The position numbers and the translations under genes are program-made. From assembly GCF_001660815.1 (NCBI RefSeq), contig NZ_LYMI01000023.1, positions 62,001-126,000 of the forward strand: a stretch of 64,000 bases of DNA, written 5' to 3'. This DNA is from Xanthomonas nasturtii (GTDB lineage Bacteria; Pseudomonadota; Gammaproteobacteria; Xanthomonadales; Xanthomonadaceae). Below are positions 59,066 to 64,000 of this stretch, one piece after another. The notes below the pieces were generated by a model. That model searched no databases. It was not told where the DNA came from and saw nothing but the letters and a program-made list of their open reading frames with translations. Position 1 is the first letter of the stretch, and each line of letters begins with the position of its first letter.

Positions 59066-60261
59066 CACAATACTCCTTGAGTCACGGCCGCAGGCATCAG
59101 TGCCGGCGCGCCTGGAACACAGATGCGCAGGCCGAAGCCGTCACCCCGCCGGGTTTGAATTTCGAGCTGCCCACCATACTGGTTCAACCGCTCGCGCATG
59201 CCGCGCAGCCCGTTGCCGGGCGCGACCGCATCGGCGCCGTGGCCGTCGTCGCGGGCGTCGATCAGCACGGTGTCGGCATCGCGGCGCACCTGGATCCACA
59301 GGTTGCGCGCGCCGGCATGGCGCACCGCATTGGTGATGATTTCCTGGGTACAGCGCAGCAGCACGTGGGCGCGCTCGGGGTCGTCCAGGGTCAGCGGCTG
59401 GGCAATATCCAGGTGGATGTCCAGCGACGGCACCTGGGTGACCAGCGGGCGCAGCGCCGCTTCCACGTCGATCGCGCCGCTGTCGCGCAGGTGGCTGACC
59501 GCCTCGCGCACATCGGTGAGCAACAACTTGGCCAGGATATGCGCCTGGCGCACGTGTTCCTGGGCCTGGCCCTCGGTGATGTGGCCGGCCACTTCCAGGT
59601 TGAGGCTGAGCGCGGTGAGGTGGTGGCCGAGCAGGTCGTGCAGCTCGCGCGAAATGCGGGTGCGCTCGTTGATGCGGGCGCTCTCGGCCAGCAACGCGCG
59701 GGTGGCGCGTAGTTCGGCGTTGAGCCGGCGCTGTTCTTCGCGGGCATCGGTCTGCTGGCGCGCGACCAGGCTGGTGACGAAGATGAACATCGAAAAGCCG
59801 CCGTACAACAGCGACTGCATCAGCGCAGCGAACAGGGTGAAGTCCGGGCGCAGGTAATAGAACACCGGCAGCACCGCCAGCTGGCTCAGCACCAGCCACA
59901 GCACGCCCACGCGCAGCGGCAGCAGCCACGGGATCACCCCGGCCGCCACCATCATCAGGATGCTGCCGAGCCCGGTTCCACTCAGATAGCTCACCGCCAG
60001 CGCGCAGACGGTGAGCAGCAACAGGATCAGTCGGTCGTACCAGTGCGCATGCCCGCCGCTGTTCAAACCGCGGGTCAACCAGAAGTAGCTGGCGCCGAAA
60101 CCGATGAAGAACGCCGACATCATCACCGCCTCGGCCACGCTGCGGTGGTCGCCCTCTTCGGCCGGCGGCCAGTAGGTGTACACCAGGGGCATGACGATCA
60201 TCGCCCAGGTGAACAGGCCGGCGAAGCGCAGGACGCGCGTATGACTGAGGTATCCCAACAT
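59065..60261 (-). CDS. DesK-type membrane sensor histidine kinase
   Basis: 398 residues. Six to seven membrane helices (about 10-170) with short loops, a coiled-coil linker (ARQQTDAREEQRRLNAELRATR), HisKA_3 H-box SRELHDLLGHHLTALSLNLE near 208 and HATPase (EIITNAVRHAG, GNGLRGMRERL). Pairs with the LuxR-type regulator; DesK-type kinases often sense membrane state. ATG 60261 taken; a GTG at 60267 would add two residues. Confidence 0.93.
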   Translation of the reverse strand: MLGYLSHTRVLRFAGLFTWAMIVMPLVYTYWPPAEEGDHRSVAEAVMMSAFFIGFGASYFWLTRGLNSGGHAHWYDRLILLLLTVCALAVSYLSGTGLGSILMMVAAGVIPWLLPLRVGVLWLVLSQLAVLPVFYYLRPDFTLFAALMQSLLYGGFSMFIFVTSLVARQQTDAREEQRRLNAELRATRALLAESARINERTRISRELHDLLGHHLTALSLNLEVAGHITEGQAQEHVRQAHILAKLLLTDVREAVSHLRDSGAIDVEAALRPLVTQVPSLDIHLDIAQPLTLDDPERAHVLLRCTQEIITNAVRHAGARNLWIQVRRDADTVLIDARDDGHGADAVAPGNGLRGMRERLNQYGGQLEIQTRRGDGFGLRICVPGAPALMPAAVTQGVL

Positions 60262-60503
60262 GTCCACATCTTAGGCGGAACCGGCGGCGCTGACCTCTTG
60301 CCGGAAGTCATGCATGCGGCCGATGCGCACACGCGCAGGCAACCGCTGACAGGCAGCAAAGATGCCGGTGGCGATGTAACGATGCATGCGGGCGCCGGCC
60401 GCGCCGGGCCGATCGCGCGCTTCGGGTCGCCGCTTCAGGCCACGCATGTAATAATCCGGCGCAGATCCGATTTCGGGTCGACGCGTTACCCCACGGAGTC
60501 CCA

Positions 60504-61103
60504 ATGTCGATCGTCATCCGCGACGTGCGCGAGCACGAGCTCGATTCCGTCCTGGCCCTGAACAACAATGCCGGACTGGCGATCCTGCCGCTGGATTCAA
60601 CCAAGCTGCAACGTTTCTACGCGCAGGCCGAGTATTTCCGCGTCGCCGAGCGCGATGGCAACCTGGCCGGCTTTCTGGTCGGTTTCGGAAGCGGCAGTGC
60701 CCACGACAGCAGCAATTTCGCCTGGTTCAGGGACCGTCACCCGGAATTCTTCTATATCGACCGCATCGTGGTCGCCAGCCGCCGCCGCGGCGGTGGCGTC
60801 GGGCGGGCGTTCTATGCCGATGTGCAGAGCTATACCGAGCTGCGTTATCCGCAGCTGGCCTGCGAGGTGTTCCTGGACCACGGCGCCGATGCGGCCTTGC
60901 TGTTCCATGGCAGCTTCGGCTTCCGCGAGGTCGGCCAGAACACCATGGCCGATGTGGAAGTGCGCGCCAGCATGCTGATGAAAGACATGTGCAGCTATCC
61001 GTGGGTCAAGCAGACCTATGGCGGCAAGTTGCCCGACCACTTGCCGTGGGTGGGCCGGCCGCGTCATGCCGCCGCCACCGCCAAGCCATCGACGGGGAGC
61101 TGA
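60504..61103 (+). CDS. GNAT-family acetyltransferase
   Basis: 199 residues. Acetyl-CoA binding loop RIVVASRRRGGGVGRAFYADV near 90-108 and strand-helix pattern FFYIDRIVV, and EVFLDHGADAALLFHGSFGFREVGQ match GNAT. The C-terminal 30 residues are Pro/His/Ala-rich. Start at 60504 with GGAG. It lies 3 bases before minC, so it is co-transcribed with minCDE; substrate unknown. Confidence 0.88.
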   Translation: MSIVIRDVREHELDSVLALNNNAGLAILPLDSTKLQRFYAQAEYFRVAERDGNLAGFLVGFGSGSAHDSSNFAWFRDRHPEFFYIDRIVVASRRRGGGVGRAFYADVQSYTELRYPQLACEVFLDHGADAALLFHGSFGFREVGQNTMADVEVRASMLMKDMCSYPWVKQTYGGKLPDHLPWVGRPRHAAATAKPSTGS

Positions 61104-61106
61104 GTT

Positions 61107-61853
61107 GTGTCGAGTGTGAATGTGGATTTTGAACAGGCCGGCGAACTGAAGATCGGCCAGGTGGGCATTGCCAACCTGCGCGTGCGCACGCTGGATGTGC
61201 CGCGGCTGGTACAGGAAATGCGCGAGCGCGTGACCCGTGCGCCCAAGTTGTTCGGCCGTGCAGCGGTGATCCTGGATTTCGGCGGGCTGTCGCAGGTGCC
61301 GGACGTGGCCACCGCCAAGGCGCTGCTGGACGGCCTGCGCGATGCCGGCGTGCTGCCGGTGGCGCTGGCCTACGGCACCAGCGAGATCGACCTGCTGTCC
61401 CAGCAGTTGGGAGTGCCGCTGCTGGCCAAGTTCCGTGCGCAGTACGAGCCGGTGGCGGTCAGCCCTCCGCCGCCACCGCCACCGCCCGCACGAGCCGAAC
61501 CGGCACCGCCGGCCGCCCGGCCTGCACCGGGCCGGATGCAACGCACCGCGGTGCGTTCGGGCCAGCAGCTGTACGCGGAGAACTGCGACCTGACCGTACT
61601 CAGTACGGTGGGCGCCGGCGCCGAGGTCATCGCCGACGGCAGCATCCATATCTACGGTACCCTGCGTGGCCGCGCTCTGGCCGGCGCGCAGGGCAACCCC
61701 GACGCGCGCATCTTCTGCCGCGACTTCCACGCCGAACTGGTTGCCATCGCTGGCCACTACAAGGTGCTGGACGATGTTCCCATGGACCTGCGTGGCAAGG
61801 CCGTCCAGGTCTGGCTGGAGCAGGATCAGATCAAGATCGCTGCGCTTGATTGA
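61107..61853 (+). CDS. minC: Septum site-determining protein MinC
   Basis: 248 residues. N-terminal FtsZ-inhibiting domain (about 8-115) and C-terminal MinC_C beta-helix (about 145-245: LTVLSTVGAGAEVIADGSIHIYGTLRGRALAG). The linker carries eight consecutive prolines (near 120-127). GTG start at 61107 with GGGGAG 7 bases before it. First of minC-minD-minE. Confidence 0.97.
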   Translation: MSSVNVDFEQAGELKIGQVGIANLRVRTLDVPRLVQEMRERVTRAPKLFGRAAVILDFGGLSQVPDVATAKALLDGLRDAGVLPVALAYGTSEIDLLSQQLGVPLLAKFRAQYEPVAVSPPPPPPPPARAEPAPPAARPAPGRMQRTAVRSGQQLYAENCDLTVLSTVGAGAEVIADGSIHIYGTLRGRALAGAQGNPDARIFCRDFHAELVAIAGHYKVLDDVPMDLRGKAVQVWLEQDQIKIAALD

Positions 61854-61888
61854 CGCGGCCCAACCACAGAAATATTCGGAGAAATCCT

Positions 61889-62698
61889 TTGGCTGAAATC
61901 ATCGTAGTCACCTCCGGCAAGGGCGGCGTCGGCAAGACCACCACCAGCGCAAGCCTGGCCTGCGGGCTGGCCAAGCGCGGCAAGAAGGTCGCGGTCATCG
62001 ACTTCGACGTCGGCCTGCGCAACCTGGACCTGATCATGGGCTGCGAGCGGCGCGTGGTGTACGACTTCGTCAACGTGGTGCATGGCGAAGCCACGCTCAA
62101 GCAGTCGCTGATCAAGGACAAGCGTTTCGACAACCTGTACGTGCTGGCTGCCTCGCAGACGCGCGACAAGGATGCGCTGACCCAGGAAGGCGTGGAGAAG
62201 GTGCTGAAGGATCTGGCCGCCGACGGCTTCGAGTACATCGTCTGCGATTCGCCGGCCGGCATCGAAAAAGGCGCATTCCTGGCGATGTATTTCGCCGACC
62301 GCGCGGTGGTGGTGGTCAACCCGGAAGTGTCGTCGGTGCGCGACTCGGACCGCATCATCGGCCTGCTCGACTCCAAGACCCGCAAGGCAGAAGAAGGCAA
62401 GAACGTGCCGGCCTTCCTGCTGCTGACCCGCTACAGCCCGGGCCGCGTGGAAGGCGGCGAGATGCTCAGCATCACCGACGTGGAAGAAGTGCTGGGGCTC
62501 AAGGCCATCGGCGTGATTCCCGAGTCCGGCGATGTGCTCAACGCCTCCAACAAGGGCGAGCCGGTGATCCTGGACGGCGAGTCCCCGGCCGGCCAGGCCT
62601 ACGACGACGCGGTCGCCCGCATCATGGGCGAAGAGCGCCCGATGCGATTCACATCCGTGGAGAAGAAGGGCTTCTTCAGCAAGCTGTTCGGAGGGTGA
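61889..62698 (+). CDS. minD: Septum site-determining ATPase MinD
   Basis: 269 residues (E. coli 270). Deviant Walker [10 protein letters not shown] near 10, [10 protein letters not shown] near 38, DSPAGIE near 119, and a C-terminal amphipathic membrane-targeting helix ([11 protein letters not shown]). Recruits MinC to the membrane. The start is TTG at 61889 with GGAG 8 bases upstream, giving [14 protein letters not shown]. Confidence 0.98.
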   Translation: MAEIIVVTSGKGGVGKTTTSASLACGLAKRGKKVAVIDFDVGLRNLDLIMGCERRVVYDFVNVVHGEATLKQSLIKDKRFDNLYVLAASQTRDKDALTQEGVEKVLKDLAADGFEYIVCDSPAGIEKGAFLAMYFADRAVVVVNPEVSSVRDSDRIIGLLDSKTRKAEEGKNVPAFLLLTRYSPGRVEGGEMLSITDVEEVLGLKAIGVIPESGDVLNASNKGEPVILDGESPAGQAYDDAVARIMGEERPMRFTSVEKKGFFSKLFGG

Positions 62699-62700
62699 GC

Positions 62701-62958
62701 ATGGGACTATTCGACTTTCTCAAGGCCAAGAAAAACACCGCCGAGACCGCCAAGAACCGCCTGCAGATCATCATTGCGCAAGAGCGCAACCACCGCGGCG
62801 GGCCGGATTACCTGCCGCTGATGCAGCGCGAATTGCTGGAAGTGATCAAGAAGTACGTCAACATCGACGCCGATGCGGTGCGGGTCGACCTGGTCAAGGA
62901 CGGCGAGCACGACGTGCTGGATATTTCCGTCGCGCTGCCGGAAGAAGGCGACAAGTAA
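62701..62958 (+). CDS. minE: Cell division topological specificity factor MinE
   Basis: 85 residues (E. coli 88). [30 protein letters not shown] is the anti-MinCD/membrane segment, followed by the dimer domain ([17 protein letters not shown]). Drives MinD oscillation. ATG 62701 chosen because GGAGG lies 6 bases upstream; GTG 62695 overlaps the minD stop but is within the ribosome site. Confidence 0.98.
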   Translation: MGLFDFLKAKKNTAETAKNRLQIIIAQERNHRGGPDYLPLMQRELLEVIKKYVNIDADAVRVDLVKDGEHDVLDISVALPEEGDK

Positions 62959-63111
62959 CGCGGCCATGGCCGCCAGCGTGCAGGCCATCGGCGCGCGCGC
63001 TGTGTGGCAGTCGCCGCACCATCATCACGACGGTACCGTGTTCGCACGGTACCGTTTTGGTATCTGCCCCATTGCGCGCCCTGGAGCGCGCCCGACCGCG
63101 AACGATTGCGC

Positions 63112-63603
63112 GTGACCTCCCATCCTGTTGCTACATCCGATGCGTCCGCGGTGCTGTGCGTGGCCGATATCGGCCTGGACGCCCCTGCCGCGCTGCTTGC
63201 GCGCTACGGCCTGCGCCTGCACCGTGTGGAGGCAGGCGCAGCGATCCCGGGCAGTTTCTGGGGCGAACCGGAAGCGGGCATCATCGGCTGCGATGTGTAT
63301 GTCCGCGACGACACGCCGGTGCATTCGCTCCTGCATGAAGCCGGACATCTGATCGTGCTGCCGGCGCAAAAACGCGCCGCGGTGCATACCGACGCCACCG
63401 ATTCGGTGGATGAAGAAGACGCCACCTGTTACCTGCAGATTCTGCTGGCCGAGCAGTTGCCCGGTGTGGGCAGCGCGCGCCTGATGGCCGATATGGACAG
63501 CTGGGGCTATACCTATCGCCTGGGTTCCACGCGCGCCTGGTTCGAGCAGGACGCGGAAAACGCGCGCAGCTGGCTGGATGCGCGCGGCTTGTTGCCGGCC
63601 TGA
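63112..63603 (+). CDS. Small HEAGH-motif protein (putative zinc protease-like)
   Basis: 163 residues. Not assigned to a named family. It contains HSLLHEAGHLIVLP near 74-87, an HExxH zinc motif, with D/E-rich DATDSVDEEDATCYLQ downstream that may supply a third ligand. No signal peptide. The GTG at 63112 is the best start in frame; no clear ribosome site. A small cytosolic metalloprotease or a metal-binding protein are both possible. Lies about 150 bases after minE, possibly with its own promoter. Confidence 0.72.
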   Translation: MTSHPVATSDASAVLCVADIGLDAPAALLARYGLRLHRVEAGAAIPGSFWGEPEAGIIGCDVYVRDDTPVHSLLHEAGHLIVLPAQKRAAVHTDATDSVDEEDATCYLQILLAEQLPGVGSARLMADMDSWGYTYRLGSTRAWFEQDAENARSWLDARGLLPA

Positions 63604-63762
63604 TCCTGCGCTGCGCGTTACAGCGGCTATCAACCTGTTACGAGCAGTCGTCAGTCAGGCGTGGACGGCACGCAGCAAGCGCAGTGTTCGAGTGATACCT
63701 GCCGCAGCGGGTAGTGGCCGCGTACCGCCCGGCGGTGAACGCAGCCGTGGTGTGAGCCGCTG

Positions 63763-64000
63763 TCAGTGTGCGGCCGCAGTGGCACCGGAAAGATCCAGCG
63801 TGGCCACCGTGCCCTGCCCTGCGTTGGAATCCAGCTGCAGATGCCAGCCCAGGTGTTCGCACAAGCGCCCGATCAGTTCCAACCCGATGCCACTGCCCTG
63901 GCGTGCGTTGCCGCGTGCCAGACGCGTATAGATGGCACTGATCTCTTCCGGCGTCATGCCATGCCCAGGGTCGGCGATGCGCACCACGCCGGGTGCGGAT
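63763..64000 (-). CDS. Sensor histidine kinase, C-terminal end (5' part outside window)
   Basis: The last ~78 codons of a HATPase domain, open to the window edge: IADPGHGMTPEEI (G1 box as DPGHGM), then RQGSGIGLELIGRLCEHLGW (G2) and NAGQGTVATLDL. Stops at TGA 63763. Too short to assign the kinase. Confidence 0.85.
   Translation of the reverse strand, partial: SAPGVVRIADPGHGMTPEEISAIYTRLARGNARQGSGIGLELIGRLCEHLGWHLQLDSNAGQGTVATLDLSGATAAAH

Overview
The window is a high-GC (roughly 64-65%) gammaproteobacterial chromosome segment that I assign to Xanthomonas. The decisive evidence is the divergent pair hrpX (476 codons) and hrpG (263 codons), the master regulators of the plant-inducible type III secretion system. 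A bo3-type quinol oxidase operon, a cut-off TonB-dependent receptor, frequent GTG/TTG starts and intergenic GGGAATC/GGGATTC-type repeats fit this. No IS, prophage, CRISPR array or rRNA operon was seen. One tRNA gene (Thr, CGT) is present.

Layout. (1) 1-12.7 kb is a signalling-dense region. A plus-strand operon encodes a hybrid histidine kinase with three receivers, CheR, a CheB without receiver, and a receiver-histidine kinase. A minus-strand operon encodes RsbR, RsbS, RsbT, an ATPase/SpoIIE-type phosphatase fusion, a histidine kinase and a hybrid kinase. Between them lie a DUF1428 gene, a thioredoxin-2 gene and a scar where a TonB-dependent receptor and a GH43 xylosidase, both lacking their 5' parts, are fused head to head. 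(2) 12.7-17.4 kb: remnant of an Old Yellow Enzyme gene, then an HSP90-family ATPase and a 774-aa TPR protein in one transcription unit. (3) 17.6-20.7 kb: hrpX and hrpG with an 835-bp intergenic region. (4) 21-29.6 kb: DUF805 protein, radA, an M61 peptidase and cyoABCD. (5) 29.9-43.8 kb is housekeeping: tRNA-Thr, ispH, lspA, ileS, ribF, murJ, rpsT, obgE, rpmA, rplU, uvrA and a thioesterase. (6) 43.9-54.7 kb: copper chaperone, enoyl-CoA hydratase, TesB, a DUF2007-like protein, an ECF sigma factor with a membrane domain, an EF-hand protein, Bpt, an endonuclease/exonuclease/phosphatase family protein, purT, and an SPFH-TM-Arc operon ending in a DUF4177-like gene broken by one stop codon. (7) 54.8-64 kb: M15 peptidase, DNA glycosylase, DUF423, SRPBCC protein, a DesK/LuxR-type two-component pair, a GNAT-minC-minD-minE operon, a small HEAGH protein and the C-terminus of another histidine kinase.

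How the genes work together. The RsbR/S/T proteins form a stressosome-type switch, but no sigma-B, RsbV or RsbW gene is adjacent; the operon instead continues into two histidine kinases, so output probably runs through phosphorelay. Adaptation-type CheR/CheB in the facing operon suggests methylation-tuned kinase signalling outside flagellar chemotaxis. ribF-ileS-lspA-ispH is a conserved gammaproteobacterial order. CyoA-D form one terminal oxidase. MinC/D/E set the division site. HrpG controls hrpX transcription in characterised Xanthomonas. Repeat units have accumulated between obgE and rpmA, upstream of radA, after the phosphatase-family gene and in the 3' end of lspA.
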